From NCBI RefSeq assembly GCF_001691415.1, contig NZ_LRRR01000026.1, forward strand, positions 1 to 64,000: a stretch of DNA of 64,000 nt, read 5' to 3'. The translations under genes were made by a program, and so were the position numbers. The stretch is from Pararhodobacter sp. CCB-MM2 (lineage in GTDB: Bacteria; Pseudomonadota; Alphaproteobacteria; Rhodobacterales; Rhodobacteraceae). The notes below the pieces were generated by a model. It was not told where the DNA came from. It saw only the letters and a list, made by a program, of their open reading frames with translations, and searched no databases. Positions 26,173 through 35,610 of the stretch are shown here, piece by piece. The number at the start of each line of letters is the position of its first letter. Positions within the stretch are counted from its first letter, which is position 1.

Positions 26173-27573
26173 TCACAGCCCCCATTGAGCGCATTTGCGG
26201 TCGATGGTCTTGCGCGACACGCCAAGCTGGCGCGCGGCCTCGCTGCGGTTGCCGCCGACCAGCTCCAGCGCGCGCAGGATCTCGCGGCGCTCGGTCTCTT
26301 CCAGCGGGGCGATCCCGGCCTCAGGCGGCGGGGCCAGCGTCTCCAGCGGGAAGCGGCCGAAGATCAGCGAGCGTTCGATGAAATTCCGCAGCTCACGGAT
26401 GTTGCCCGGCCAGTCGTGCCGCAACAGCGCCGCGCGGACGGGTTGGGTGATCTCCAGCGCCGGCAGCTGAAGGGCGGCGGCGATTTCGGTCAGGAACAGC
26501 TCGGCCAGATCGATGATGTCGCCGCCCCGCGCGCCCAAGGGCGGCATCGGGATCTCGACCACCGTGACGCGGAAGAACAGGTCCTCGCGGAAGCGCCCGG
26601 CCTCGACCTCGGCCTGCAGCGGGCGGCTTGAGGACAGCACGAAGCGCAGGTCCAGCTGCATCGCGCGTTCGGTGCCGACGGGGCGGATCACCCCATCCTC
26701 CAGCACGCGCAGCAGGGCGTTCTGGGCGGCCGGGCTCAGCTCTGCGACCTCATCAAGGAACACCGTCCCGCCATTGGCCGAGGCCAGCAACCCCTCGCGC
26801 CCCGCCTGCGCGCCGGGGTAAGCGCCGGCGGCATGGCCGAACAGCTCGACCTCGATCCGGTCCTCGGGGATGGAGCCGCATTGGATCGGCACGAACGGAG
26901 CCTCGGCGCGGGGCGAGCGGGCATGCAGATGGCGCGCGGCGACCTCCTTGCCGCTGCCCGAGGCGCCGGTGATCAGCACCGGGGTCGACACCCGCGCGAC
27001 CCGGTCCAGCATCCCGCGCACCACTTCGATCGCCGTATCCCCGCCGACCAGCTCGTGCCGGCGGCGACGACCCAGGCCCACCGTCTCCAGCTCACGCCGC
27101 AACAGCCGGTTCTCCCGCCGCAGCCGCGCCATCTCCAGACAGCGGCGCAAGGCGGTCAGGATCTGGTTGGAGCGGAAAGGCTTGAGCACGAAGTCCGAAA
27201 CCCCTGCGCGCAAAGCCTCGATCGCAGTCTCAAGGTCGGCATAGGCCGTGATCAGGATCGTATCGGTAAACCCGCCCTGCGCGCGCTGCGCGGCCAGCCA
27301 GTCGAGCCCCTTCTGCCCCGGCATGATATTGTCCAACACCATCACGTCATACTGCCGATGCTTCAGCAGCGCACCGGCGGCCTCGGCATTCGGCGCCTCG
27401 TCGACATGGCGGCAGAGCGGCTGCAGGGTGCGGGTCAGGAAGTGGCGCATGCCCGGCTCGTCATCGACGATGAGGATGCTGGCGCCTTTCAGGATGTCGA
27501 CCTTGCCGTCGGCGGGCAGACTTGCGCCGTCAACAGCTTCAGCCCTCGCGGCCTGTGCCCCGTTCCCGATCAT
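26173..27573 (-). CDS. NtrC-family response regulator with altered GAFTGA loop
   Basis: A 466-residue response regulator. The receiver domain (residues about 30-150) has the acidic pair in VDDEP and the phospho-Asp in VLDNIMPG. The AAA+ domain has Walker A GASGSGKE and Walker B GGTVFLDEV. The sigma54-contacting loop, normally GAFTGA, reads GAYPGA. A Fis-type helix-turn-helix (NRSEAARQLGVSRKTIDRK) ends the protein. The changed loop suggests it may not activate through sigma54, as in Rhodobacter capsulatus NtrC. ATG after GAGGAG. First gene of the regulator-kinase pair, after the mraY terminator. Confidence 0.9.
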   Translation of the reverse strand: MIGNGAQAARAEAVDGASLPADGKVDILKGASILIVDDEPGMRHFLTRTLQPLCRHVDEAPNAEAAGALLKHRQYDVMVLDNIMPGQKGLDWLAAQRAQGGFTDTILITAYADLETAIEALRAGVSDFVLKPFRSNQILTALRRCLEMARLRRENRLLRRELETVGLGRRRRHELVGGDTAIEVVRGMLDRVARVSTPVLITGASGSGKEVAARHLHARSPRAEAPFVPIQCGSIPEDRIEVELFGHAAGAYPGAQAGREGLLASANGGTVFLDEVAELSPAAQNALLRVLEDGVIRPVGTERAMQLDLRFVLSSSRPLQAEVEAGRFREDLFFRVTVVEIPMPPLGARGGDIIDLAELFLTEIAAALQLPALEITQPVRAALLRHDWPGNIRELRNFIERSLIFGRFPLETLAPPPEAGIAPLEETERREILRALELVGGNRSEAARQLGVSRKTIDRKCAQWGL

Positions 27574-27653
27574 GGCGTCTCCTCCCCTGCGCCGGGCGAG
27601 ACTAGCCTGCACGGCGCGGGTCGGCAAACGGCATTCCGAGGGAGGGGAAACGG

Positions 27654-27683
27654 AAAACCCCGCCCGGTGAGCAGCGGGGTTTC
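27654..27683 (-). terminator. Terminator after mraY
   Basis: On the minus strand GAAACCCCGC, a 10-base loop and GCGGGGTTTTCC form a stem and T-tract directly after the mraY stop codon. It closes the division/cell-wall cluster. Confidence 0.85.
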
Positions 27684-27689
27684 AAGCGT

Positions 27690-28775
27690 TCAGCGGATTT
27701 TCAGCGTCGCGAGGCCGATAAGCGCCAAGACGAGGCTGATGATCCAGAAGCGGATGACGATCTGCGGCTCGGCCCAGCCCCGCTTTTCGAAATGGTGGTG
27801 GATCGGCGCCATCAGGAAGACCCGGCGCCCCGTGCGCTTGAAATAGGCGACCTGAATGATGACCGACATCGCCTCGACGACGAACAGACCGCCGACGATC
27901 GCCAGCACGATCTCATGCTTGATGCAGACGGCAATCGCCCCCAAGGCGCCGCCCAAGGCCAGCGATCCGGTGTCGCCCATGAACACGGCGGCGGGGGGCG
28001 CGTTGTACCACAGGAAGCCAAGGCCCCCGCCGGCCAGCGCGGCGGTGAAGATCAACAGCTCGCCGGTGCCGGGGACGTAGTGGACATCCAGATACGAGGT
28101 GAAGTCTACGCGGCCGACGGCATAGGCAATGACCCCCAGCGTGGTCGCTGCGATCATCACCGGCATGATGGCCAACCCATCAAGCCCGTCCGTCAGGTTC
28201 ACCGCATTGGCCGAGCCCACGATCACCAGCATCGAGAACGGCACGTAGAACAGGCCCAGATCCAGAAGGACGGTCTTGAACACCGGCATCGCCAACTGGC
28301 CCGACAGCTCCTCCGGGTGCGCCCAGGCGGCGAGAACGCCGGCGATCAGCGCGATCAGCAGGCCCAGACCCATGCGGATCTTGCCCGAGACGCCCTTGGT
28401 ATTCGCCTTGGTCACCTTGGCATAATCATCCGCGAACCCGATCAGGCCGAAGCCCCAGGTCACGCCCATGACGATCCAGACATAGGGATTGTCGAGCCGC
28501 GCCCACAGCAGGGTCGACACCGACAGCGCCGACAGGATCAGCAGCCCGCCCATCGTCGGCGTGCCCTTCTTCGTCAGCAGATGCGATTGCGGCCCGTCCT
28601 CGCGGATCGGCTGGCCCTTGCCCTGACGCTTGCGCAGGAAATTGATCAAGGGCTTGCCGAAGACGAAGCCGAAAATGAGAGCCGTGAAAAACGCCGCGCC
28701 AGCGCGGACGGTGATGTAACGGAACAGGTTGAAGCCGATGAAGGCCTCGGAAAACTCGGCAAGCCAGTAGAGCAT
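27690..28775 (-). CDS. mraY: Phospho-N-acetylmuramoyl-pentapeptide transferase
   Basis: Forms lipid I by moving phospho-MurNAc-pentapeptide to undecaprenyl phosphate at the cytoplasmic face of the inner membrane. The 361-residue protein has about ten membrane helices and the family motifs PTMGG, GFADDYAK and NLTDGLDGLA, plus the HHHFEKRGW loop near the C-terminus. It starts 3 bases after the murF stop codon and is the last gene of the cluster here. Confidence 0.97.
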   Translation of the reverse strand: MLYWLAEFSEAFIGFNLFRYITVRAGAAFFTALIFGFVFGKPLINFLRKRQGKGQPIREDGPQSHLLTKKGTPTMGGLLILSALSVSTLLWARLDNPYVWIVMGVTWGFGLIGFADDYAKVTKANTKGVSGKIRMGLGLLIALIAGVLAAWAHPEELSGQLAMPVFKTVLLDLGLFYVPFSMLVIVGSANAVNLTDGLDGLAIMPVMIAATTLGVIAYAVGRVDFTSYLDVHYVPGTGELLIFTAALAGGGLGFLWYNAPPAAVFMGDTGSLALGGALGAIAVCIKHEIVLAIVGGLFVVEAMSVIIQVAYFKRTGRRVFLMAPIHHHFEKRGWAEPQIVIRFWIISLVLALIGLATLKIR

Positions 28776-28778
28776 GGG

Positions 28779-30209
28779 TCAGTCCCTCGTCGGCTCCTCT
28801 TGGGTCGGGTGATCGAGGTCGCGCAGGCGGTCGACCACGCGGGACACATAGCTGCCTTTCGAGCCCTTCACCAGCACCACATCCCCGGGTTGCACCAGCT
28901 GATGCACCTGTGCACCAAGGTCGTCGGCTTCCAGCACCTGAAGGCCCCGGCGATGGGTCGGCAGCGCGTCATGCAGCGCCTGCATCCGACGACCGACGCA
29001 ATGCACCTGCGCCACCTCGGCCAGCGCGGGCTGATCGGCGACGGCGCGGTGCAGCGCGTCTTCCTCAGGGCCCAGTTCCAGCATGTCGCCAAGGATGGCG
29101 ATGCGCCGCCCGCCCGGTCCCGGCTGGATCGAGGCCAGCACATCAAGCGACGCCGCCAGCGAGGCCGGGTTCGCGTTGAAGGCGTCGTCAATCAGGGTGA
29201 AGGCCTCGTCGTCGACCGGATCGAGGCGGATCACCTCTTGCTGGCCGCGCCCCGCGGGCGGGCGCCAATCGGCGATGTCGAGACAGGCAATGTCCCAATC
29301 GGCGCCGGCGGCCTCGGCCGCGGCCAAGGCGGCGACGGCGTTCATCGCCATGTGCCGACCGGGGGCCGCGGTCTTGAACAGGAAGGGCGTGGGTGTCGTG
29401 TCCTCATGCGCCGTGGTCACGCCGCGCACGACGCAGCCTTCGGCCGTCAGAGCGATGTCTTCGACATGCAAGGCCACACCTTCGGCCATGCCGAACCCCA
29501 GCGCACGGCCTGCCTTCTCGGCGGCGTCGCGCAGGATCGGCGACACGGGCAGATCCGCATTATAGATCGCAGTCCCAAAGGGTTGCAGCGCTGAATAGAT
29601 CGCCGCTTTCTCACGCGCGATGCCCTCGATCGAATCGAAGGCCTCCAGATGCGCGGCGGCGACGATGGTGACCAGCGCCACATGCGGGCGGGCCAGCGCA
29701 ACCAGCGGCGCAATCTCGCCGGGGTGGTTCATGCCGATCTCGATCACCGCGAATTCGGTCTCCGGCCGCATCCGGGCTAGGGTCAGCGGCACGCCCCAAT
29801 GGTTGTTGTAGCTGGCCTCGGCGGCATGGGTCGCGCCCTGCTTGGACAGGATGTGGCGCAGCATCTCTTTGGTCGAGGTCTTGCCGACCGAGCCCGTCAC
29901 CGCGATCACCTGCGCATTCGCGCGAGCGCGGGCGGCGACCGCGAGGGCTTCGAGGCCCTTCAGCACGTCGTCCACCAGCAGACAGGGGCCGGTCACGCCC
30001 TCGGGCACATGGGTGACGAGGGCCGCGGCGGCGCCCTTCTCGAAAGCCTGGGCGACGAAATCATGCCCGTCGCGCGCGGCCTTCAGGGCAATGAACAGAT
30101 CGCCCTTCTGGATCGTCCGCGTGTCGATCGACAGGCCGAAGACCTCGAAAGGCGCGGTCGCTGTGCCGCCGGTCGCGGCCTCGGCCGCCAGATGGGTCCA
30201 AAGGGGCAT
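28779..30209 (-). CDS. murF: UDP-MurNAc-tripeptide--D-Ala-D-Ala ligase
   Basis: Adds D-Ala-D-Ala to UDP-MurNAc-tripeptide. The 476-residue Mur ligase shows the ATP loop VTGSVGKTSTKEM, the motif YNNHWGVPLTLARM and the C-terminal AILGDMLELG. The start MPLWTHLAAEA is separated from the murE stop codon by a single base (TGACATG), so translation is coupled; a longer in-frame start is only the shadow of murE. Confidence 0.97.
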   Translation of the reverse strand: MPLWTHLAAEAATGGTATAPFEVFGLSIDTRTIQKGDLFIALKAARDGHDFVAQAFEKGAAAALVTHVPEGVTGPCLLVDDVLKGLEALAVAARARANAQVIAVTGSVGKTSTKEMLRHILSKQGATHAAEASYNNHWGVPLTLARMRPETEFAVIEIGMNHPGEIAPLVALARPHVALVTIVAAAHLEAFDSIEGIAREKAAIYSALQPFGTAIYNADLPVSPILRDAAEKAGRALGFGMAEGVALHVEDIALTAEGCVVRGVTTAHEDTTPTPFLFKTAAPGRHMAMNAVAALAAAEAAGADWDIACLDIADWRPPAGRGQQEVIRLDPVDDEAFTLIDDAFNANPASLAASLDVLASIQPGPGGRRIAILGDMLELGPEEDALHRAVADQPALAEVAQVHCVGRRMQALHDALPTHRRGLQVLEADDLGAQVHQLVQPGDVVLVKGSKGSYVSRVVDRLRDLDHPTQEEPTRD

Positions 30210-30210
30210 G

Positions 30211-31683
30211 TCAGAGCTTCCCGTCGAGCGCGGCCACCGCCACGCTGGCCTGTTCAAGATCGTCGAAAGGATAGACCACGTCGCCAACCTTCTGGCCGGT
30301 CTCGTGCCCCTTCCCGGCGATGAGCAGGGCGTCGCCCGGCTCCAGCGCATCGACCGCGCGCAGGATCGCTTCGGCACGGTCGCCGATCTCGGTCGCTTCC
30401 GGCGCGGCTTTCAGTATTTCTGCACGGATCGTGGCTGGATCCTCACTACGCGGGTTGTCGTCTGTCACAAAAACAACATCCGCATTCTCAGCCGCCGCCT
30501 TGCCCATGAGCGGGCGCTTGGTCTTATCGCGGTCGCCCCCGGCGCCCAGCACGACGATGAGCCGCCCCATCACATGCGGGCGCAGCGCCTTCAGCGCCGT
30601 CTCCACCGCTGCCGGGGTATGGGCGTAATCGACGAACACCGGCGCGCCATTGTCGCGCGTCGCCGCCAACTGCATCCGGCCACGCACGCCCTCCAGCTTG
30701 GCCATCGCCGCGATCACTTCCGAGGCCTCGCCACCCGTCGCCACGACCAGCCCCAGCGACACCAGCGCATTCGCCGCCTGGAACCCGCCGACCAGCCCCA
30801 GCTCCACCTGATGCGGGCGGCCCTTCAGCTCGAACCGGAGGGTCTGACCATGGGCGTGATAGCGCTGCGCCAGAAGCCGCAGGTCGCAATCCGGGGCCGA
30901 ACCCACGCGCAGCACCGGCTGCGAGACTTCCTCGGCCAGACGCGCACCATAGGGATCATCGGTGTTGATGACCGCCACGCCCTCGTCCGGCAGCAGCCGT
31001 GAGAAGAGCCCGGCCTTGGCCTGATAATACCCCTCCATATCCGCATGATAATCGAGGTGATCCTGCGTCAGGTTGGTGAACCCCGCCGCCATCAGCCGCA
31101 CACCCTCCAGCCGGCGCTGGTCCAGCCCGTGCGAGCTGGCCTCCATCGCGGCATGGGTGATCCCGGCCGTCGCGGCATCGGCCAGAAGCTCTTGCAAGGT
31201 GACGGCGTCGGGCGTGGTATGGGCCAAAGGACGGCCCCACGAGCCCTCGACGCCGGTGGTGCCGACGTTGATCGACGGATGGCCCATCGACTGCCAGATC
31301 TGCCGGGTGAAGCTGGCGACCGAGGTCTTGCCGTTGGTGCCGGTCACCGCGACCATGGTCTTGGGCTGGGCGCCGAAGAACAGGGCGGCGGCCATGGCCA
31401 GCGCCTCGCGCGCGTCCTCGGCCACGACCAGCGCAACCTCGGGATGGCGTGCCAACGCGTCGGCGGCGATCTTGGCGCCCTCGCGGTCGGTCAGCAGCGC
31501 CGAGGCGCCCATCCGCAAGGCGGGATCCGCGAATTCGGCGCCGTGGAAACGGGTTCCGGGCAGCGCCGCGAACAAAGTGCCGGGCTTCACCGCCCGGCTG
31601 TCCAGCGTCACCGCGTCAATACTTGCCCGGGCATTGCCCGACTTGGCCGTCAATCCCAGTTCGGCCAGCGTCTTTCCGGTCAT
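30211..31683 (-). CDS. murE: UDP-MurNAc-L-Ala-D-Glu--meso-diaminopimelate ligase
   Basis: Adds meso-diaminopimelate to UDP-MurNAc-dipeptide. The 490-residue protein has the ATP loop VTGTNGKTSV and the motif DNPRSEDP near residue 415, which marks specificity for meso-DAP as opposed to lysine. It follows ftsI after 30 bases and is coupled to murF. Confidence 0.97.
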   Translation of the reverse strand: MTGKTLAELGLTAKSGNARASIDAVTLDSRAVKPGTLFAALPGTRFHGAEFADPALRMGASALLTDREGAKIAADALARHPEVALVVAEDAREALAMAAALFFGAQPKTMVAVTGTNGKTSVASFTRQIWQSMGHPSINVGTTGVEGSWGRPLAHTTPDAVTLQELLADAATAGITHAAMEASSHGLDQRRLEGVRLMAAGFTNLTQDHLDYHADMEGYYQAKAGLFSRLLPDEGVAVINTDDPYGARLAEEVSQPVLRVGSAPDCDLRLLAQRYHAHGQTLRFELKGRPHQVELGLVGGFQAANALVSLGLVVATGGEASEVIAAMAKLEGVRGRMQLAATRDNGAPVFVDYAHTPAAVETALKALRPHVMGRLIVVLGAGGDRDKTKRPLMGKAAAENADVVFVTDDNPRSEDPATIRAEILKAAPEATEIGDRAEAILRAVDALEPGDALLIAGKGHETGQKVGDVVYPFDDLEQASVAVAALDGKL

Positions 31684-31713
31684 CCTCAGCCCCTTGCAGC
31701 ACTTGAGACGTGC

Positions 31714-33489
31714 CTAGCGCAGGCCAAGCTCCGCATCAACGTCTGCTGCGTCCTGCGGGCGAAGCCCCAGCATCGGTGCCACGCGGCGCACCATCTGCGC
31801 AACCACCGGAACCACTGTCCAACCCGCCGTGCGCCGGTTCTCGCCGGCGGCGAAGATCGTGGGCTCGTCCATCGTCACGACGAAGACGTAGCGCGGGTCG
31901 TTCATCGGGAAAGCGCCGGCAAAGGTGGCGACGGTACGGTCCTCGTAATAGCCGCCCTGCGGGTTGGGCTTGTCGGCCGTGCCGGTCTTGCCGCCGACGA
32001 AATAGCCCTCGACCTCCCCGAACGAAGCCGTCCCCTCGGTCACGACCGAGCGCAGCATCCGGCGCAATTGCAGCGAGGTCTGCTCCGAGATCACCCGGCG
32101 ACCCACCGGCGCATCGGGACGGCGCAGCAAGGTCGGCTGCACCATGGTGCCCCCGTTCACCATCGCCGCATAGGCCGCGGCCAGATGCAGCGGCGTGATC
32201 GACAGGCCGTGGCCGTAGCTGATGGTCATCATCGAGATTTCCGACCAACGCTCATCATATTGCGGGCGAACGCGGGTGGATTCCGGCAGCTCGATCGGCA
32301 GATAGTCCAGCAGGCCGAGGCTTTGCAGGAAGCTTCGTTGCTGCGGCGCGCCGATCATCTGCGCCAGACGCGCCGTGCCGACGTTCGAGCTTTCGATCAG
32401 CACATCGGTCACCGACATCCGCGACGGCATGCTGTGCATGTCCGAGATCCGGAAGCGGCCGAAGCGGATCGGACCCTGCGTGTCCATCATCGTATCGGGC
32501 GTGACCAGCCCCAGCTCAAGGGCCTGCGCCACGGCGAAAACCTTCATCACCGAGCCGAGTTCGTAAAGGCCCTGCACCGCGCGGTTGAACAGCGGCGAAT
32601 CCGCCGGATCGCCGGTCAGCGCCGGGGCCGGGCGGTTGTTGGGATCAAAGGTCGGGGCCGAGGCCATCGCCACCAGCTCGCCGGTATGGGCATCCATCAG
32701 GATCACCGAGCCGCCGTTGGCATTATACATCTGCAGACCGTCGGCCAGCACTTCCTCGACCACCGCCTGCACCGGCAGATCAAGCGCGAGGGACAGCGGC
32801 ACATCGGCCAGATCGGCATCCGACAGGCGTTCGTTCAGCGTGTATTCCAGACCGGCGACGCCCTGGATCTCGGCCGCGGTCACGCCCTGCTCGCCATAGC
32901 TGGTGCCGCCCATCAGATGCGCGGCCAGCTCGCCGTTCGGATAGAGGCGCATGTCGCGCGGGCCCAGCAGCAGGCCGGGCTCCCCGATGTCATGCGTCGC
33001 CTGCGCCTGTTCCGGCGAAACGCGCGAGCGGATCCAGGTGAAGCGACGACGCGGATCGGTCAGGCGTTGGGAAAGGCTCTCTTCCTCCAGATCGGGGAAG
33101 ATCTGCACCAGCTCATGCGCGGCGCGGGCGCCGTCGATCATGTAGCGCATCTCGGCATAGAGCGAATGGGTGACGAGGTTCGTCGCCAGAATCCGGCCGT
33201 TGCGGTCCAGCACATCGGCCCGCGCGCCCGAGATCCCCTCGCCCGCGTAGGGCTCCGATTCCACCACCGGCGAGGCCGCCAGCATCCCCATCTTCGCGCC
33301 GATCGCCGCATAGCCGGCGAAGAAGGCTACGGCGAGGAACAGAAGCCGCCATTCCGCCCGGCGCCGACCGGCATCGCGCGCCTGTTCCCGGCGCAGGCGC
33401 AGGTTCTCACGCTCGATGCTTTGCGGGTTCACGCCCTGTTCGCGGGCGTCGAGGATACGGGCAAGCGGACGAAGCGGGGTACGGATCAT
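31714..33489 (-). CDS. ftsI: Septal peptidoglycan transpeptidase FtsI (PBP3)
   Basis: Class B penicillin-binding protein for septal cross-linking. A cytoplasmic N-terminus of about 48 residues precedes one membrane helix (RLLFLAVAFFAGYAAIGA). The transpeptidase domain shows all three motifs: SVMK (catalytic Ser), SSN and KTGTAD. The length (591) is normal. It starts 3 bases after the ftsL stop codon in the usual rsmH-ftsL-ftsI order. Confidence 0.96.
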   Translation of the reverse strand: MIRTPLRPLARILDAREQGVNPQSIERENLRLRREQARDAGRRRAEWRLLFLAVAFFAGYAAIGAKMGMLAASPVVESEPYAGEGISGARADVLDRNGRILATNLVTHSLYAEMRYMIDGARAAHELVQIFPDLEEESLSQRLTDPRRRFTWIRSRVSPEQAQATHDIGEPGLLLGPRDMRLYPNGELAAHLMGGTSYGEQGVTAAEIQGVAGLEYTLNERLSDADLADVPLSLALDLPVQAVVEEVLADGLQMYNANGGSVILMDAHTGELVAMASAPTFDPNNRPAPALTGDPADSPLFNRAVQGLYELGSVMKVFAVAQALELGLVTPDTMMDTQGPIRFGRFRISDMHSMPSRMSVTDVLIESSNVGTARLAQMIGAPQQRSFLQSLGLLDYLPIELPESTRVRPQYDERWSEISMMTISYGHGLSITPLHLAAAYAAMVNGGTMVQPTLLRRPDAPVGRRVISEQTSLQLRRMLRSVVTEGTASFGEVEGYFVGGKTGTADKPNPQGGYYEDRTVATFAGAFPMNDPRYVFVVTMDEPTIFAAGENRRTAGWTVVPVVAQMVRRVAPMLGLRPQDAADVDAELGLR

Positions 33490-33492
33490 GGG

Positions 33493-33816
33493 TCAGCCCT
33501 CTTGCCCGGCGCCGTCAGTGGCGGGGGCGATCATCGGGTAGGGAATTTCCTCGACCCGGCCGAAGCGCGAGCCCTCCAGCGGCAGCAATTCCAGCCGCGC
33601 GTAGTTCATCTGCACCAGCGCGCGCAGGCGCTGCGGGCGATTCAGATAGGCCCATTCCGCGCGCTGTACGTCGATGGATTCGTGCAAGGAGCGGATCTCG
33701 GCGCGCAGACGGCGCACATCGCGTTGCGCGGTCTGGGTCTGCTGGTTCTGGTCATAGGCCCAGATCGCAAGGCCAATCACCCCGAAGGCCGTGAGAAGAT
33801 AGAACAACGCCCGCAT
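33493..33816 (-). CDS. ftsL: Cell division protein FtsL
   Basis: A 107-residue bitopic division protein: a very short cytoplasmic end, a membrane helix at residues 3-20 (ALFYLLTAFGVIGLAIWA), then a periplasmic coiled coil (QTAQRDVRRLRAEIRSLHESI). The ATG overlaps the rsmH stop codon by one base (TGATG). Identification rests on the topology and on its place between rsmH and ftsI. Confidence 0.88.
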   Translation of the reverse strand: MRALFYLLTAFGVIGLAIWAYDQNQQTQTAQRDVRRLRAEIRSLHESIDVQRAEWAYLNRPQRLRALVQMNYARLELLPLEGSRFGRVEEIPYPMIAPATDGAGQEG

Positions 33817-34808
33817 CAACGCTCTCCTTTCAACGCGAGTCGCGGCAGGCCCAGCCCGCTGCGATCCACCGGTCCGGCCGGTGCCGCCGTCCGGCGCGCC
33901 ACCCTGAGCAGCGCCGAGCGCGAGCGCGGGTTGGCGGCGCATTCCGCCTCATCGGCGCTGACGGCCTTGCGGGTCAGCGTCTCGAACCGCGGCTCATCCT
34001 GCTGGGTCACCGGCGCATGACGACTGCCCTGCCCCATCCGGCCCGAGCGCAGCTGCAAGAAGCGTTTGACGATCCGGTCTTCGAGCGAGTGGAAACTGAC
34101 AACCGCCAGCAAGCCGCCCGGCTTCAGCGCGCGCTCGGCGGCTTCCAGACCATCGGCGAGCTGGTGGAACTCGGCATTCACCGCGATGCGCAAGGCTTGA
34201 AACGACCGGGTCGCCGGATGGCTCTGCCCCGGCTTCGGACGCGGCAGCTGCGAGGAGATGATCTTCTCCAATTGCAGCGTGGTTTCAATCGGTTGCTCGT
34301 CACGCGCCTTGACGATGGCCCGCGCTATCCGGCGCGAGGCGCGCTCTTCGCCGTAATGGTAGAGGATGTCGGCCAGCGCGCCCTCATCCTCGGTGTTGAC
34401 GATGTCGGCCGCGCTGGGGCCTGACTGGCTCATGCGCATGTCCAGCGGGCCGTCCTTCATGAAGGAGAAGCCGCGCTCCGGCAGATCGAGCTGCATCGAC
34501 GAGACGCCGAGATCCAGCACCACGCCGTCCAGCGCCTCGCCGGCCAGCGTATCGAGGTCCGAGAACGTGCCGCCCACCACGCGCAGCCGGTCGCCATAGG
34601 GCTTGCCCCACACGGCCGCCATGTCCAGCGCCAGCGGGTCACGGTCGATGCCGATCACCGTGTCGGCTCCGGCCTCGAGCAAGCCACGGGTATAGCCGCC
34701 GGCCCCAAGCGTGCCATCGAGCCAGACGCCCGACACCGGCGCAATGCGCTCGAGGATCGGGCCGAGAAGAACGGGGATATGCGGGGCGTCGGAAGGTTCA
34801 GCAGGCAT
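33816..34808 (-). CDS. rsmH: 16S rRNA (cytosine(1402)-N4)-methyltransferase
   Basis: Methylates C1402 in the ribosomal P site. The 330-residue enzyme has the SAM-binding motifs GTLGAGGYTRGLLEAGA and VIGIDRDPLAL, VVLDLGVSSMQLD, and the C-terminal FHSLEDRIVK. The start at 34808 has a strong GGGAGG box; an ATG at 34823 overlapping the mraZ stop (ATGA) is a possible alternative that would add five residues. Confidence 0.96.
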   Translation of the reverse strand: MPAEPSDAPHIPVLLGPILERIAPVSGVWLDGTLGAGGYTRGLLEAGADTVIGIDRDPLALDMAAVWGKPYGDRLRVVGGTFSDLDTLAGEALDGVVLDLGVSSMQLDLPERGFSFMKDGPLDMRMSQSGPSAADIVNTEDEGALADILYHYGEERASRRIARAIVKARDEQPIETTLQLEKIISSQLPRPKPGQSHPATRSFQALRIAVNAEFHQLADGLEAAERALKPGGLLAVVSFHSLEDRIVKRFLQLRSGRMGQGSRHAPVTQQDEPRFETLTRKAVSADEAECAANPRSRSALLRVARRTAAPAGPVDRSGLGLPRLALKGER

Positions 34809-34819
34809 GGGACCTCCCG

Positions 34820-35338
34820 TCATTCAATGTCTTCAAGTTCGGGCAGCAGGGTCTCGGGGTCGAATTCCTCGCCCTGTTCCTCGATCCAGCTGTCGATATC
34901 GTCTTCCTGCTCGCTGAAGACATCCGGGTTGTAGATCAGGAACTTGTCCGATGCGGCGGTGAAGAAGGCCTGCTTGCCCAGCTCCAACTTCTCGCGCAGT
35001 TTCTGCGGCAGCTGGATGCGGCCATCCTCGAAGACCTGAACCTCGCAGGACTGACCGTGATAGATGCGTTCCAGCGCCTTGCGCTCGGGCGAGCCAAGTT
35101 TCAGCGACTTGATTCGTTTCTCGATTCCCTCGATTCCCTCAAGGGTGTAACACTTCAGGTGATCCTGGGTCCGCCCGCCATAGACGATCACCATGTTCGC
35201 ACGTTCACCGCTTTGCCATGTCGGGTCACCGGCTTCGATCACACGCCGAAAAGAGGCCGGTATGGATACCCGCCCCTTTGCGTCGATCGTCTGTGTCTCG
35301 CTTCCGCGAAAGCCACGCGCCACGGTGATGCGCCTCAT
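34820..35338 (-). CDS. mraZ: Transcriptional regulator MraZ
   Basis: DNA-binding regulator of the division/cell-wall cluster, with two SpoVT-AbrB-like repeats: TQTIDAKGRVSIPASFRR near the start and FEDGRIQLPQKLREKL near residue 100. The 172-residue length includes an acidic C-terminal tail (EQEDDIDSWIEEQGEEF). The start MRRITVARGF is chosen by homology; the ribosome binding site is poor, and an in-frame ATG 24 bases upstream is possible. First gene of the cluster mraZ-rsmH-ftsL-ftsI-murE-murF-mraY. Confidence 0.9.
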   Translation of the reverse strand: MRRITVARGFRGSETQTIDAKGRVSIPASFRRVIEAGDPTWQSGERANMVIVYGGRTQDHLKCYTLEGIEGIEKRIKSLKLGSPERKALERIYHGQSCEVQVFEDGRIQLPQKLREKLELGKQAFFTAASDKFLIYNPDVFSEQEDDIDSWIEEQGEEFDPETLLPELEDIE

Positions 35339-35610
35339 GTCACGGCCCGGTGAAGGGCCCATAAATCCGGGGCCAGAAATGAGTAACGCCGACCCGGGTG
35401 CTGCCATACCCGGGCCGGCGCCCTCGTCCCATTCCTGGGGTCGTCCAGATGCGTAACCGTCTTACTGGGGGGGGGTCGAAGACGTCTGCTCGCTACGCTC
35501 TAGATTCTTGTCATTGGTGGTTGCCTGTAGTCTGCCTTTACGGAGCGTTTGGTTTGTTGTTCCGCTTCCGTGAAACTAGGAATGCCATGGCAGCACCCGG
35601 CATTCAATGG

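Noticed and set aside
31045..34020. 991-residue open frame opposite murE-ftsI-ftsL
   Set aside because: Antisense shadow of well-supported genes; no motif and biased composition.
35467..35475. Phase-variable G9 tract
   Set aside because: It lies in the mraZ leader about 130 bases from the start codon, not inside a coding frame or between clear promoter elements, so there is no evidence for switching.
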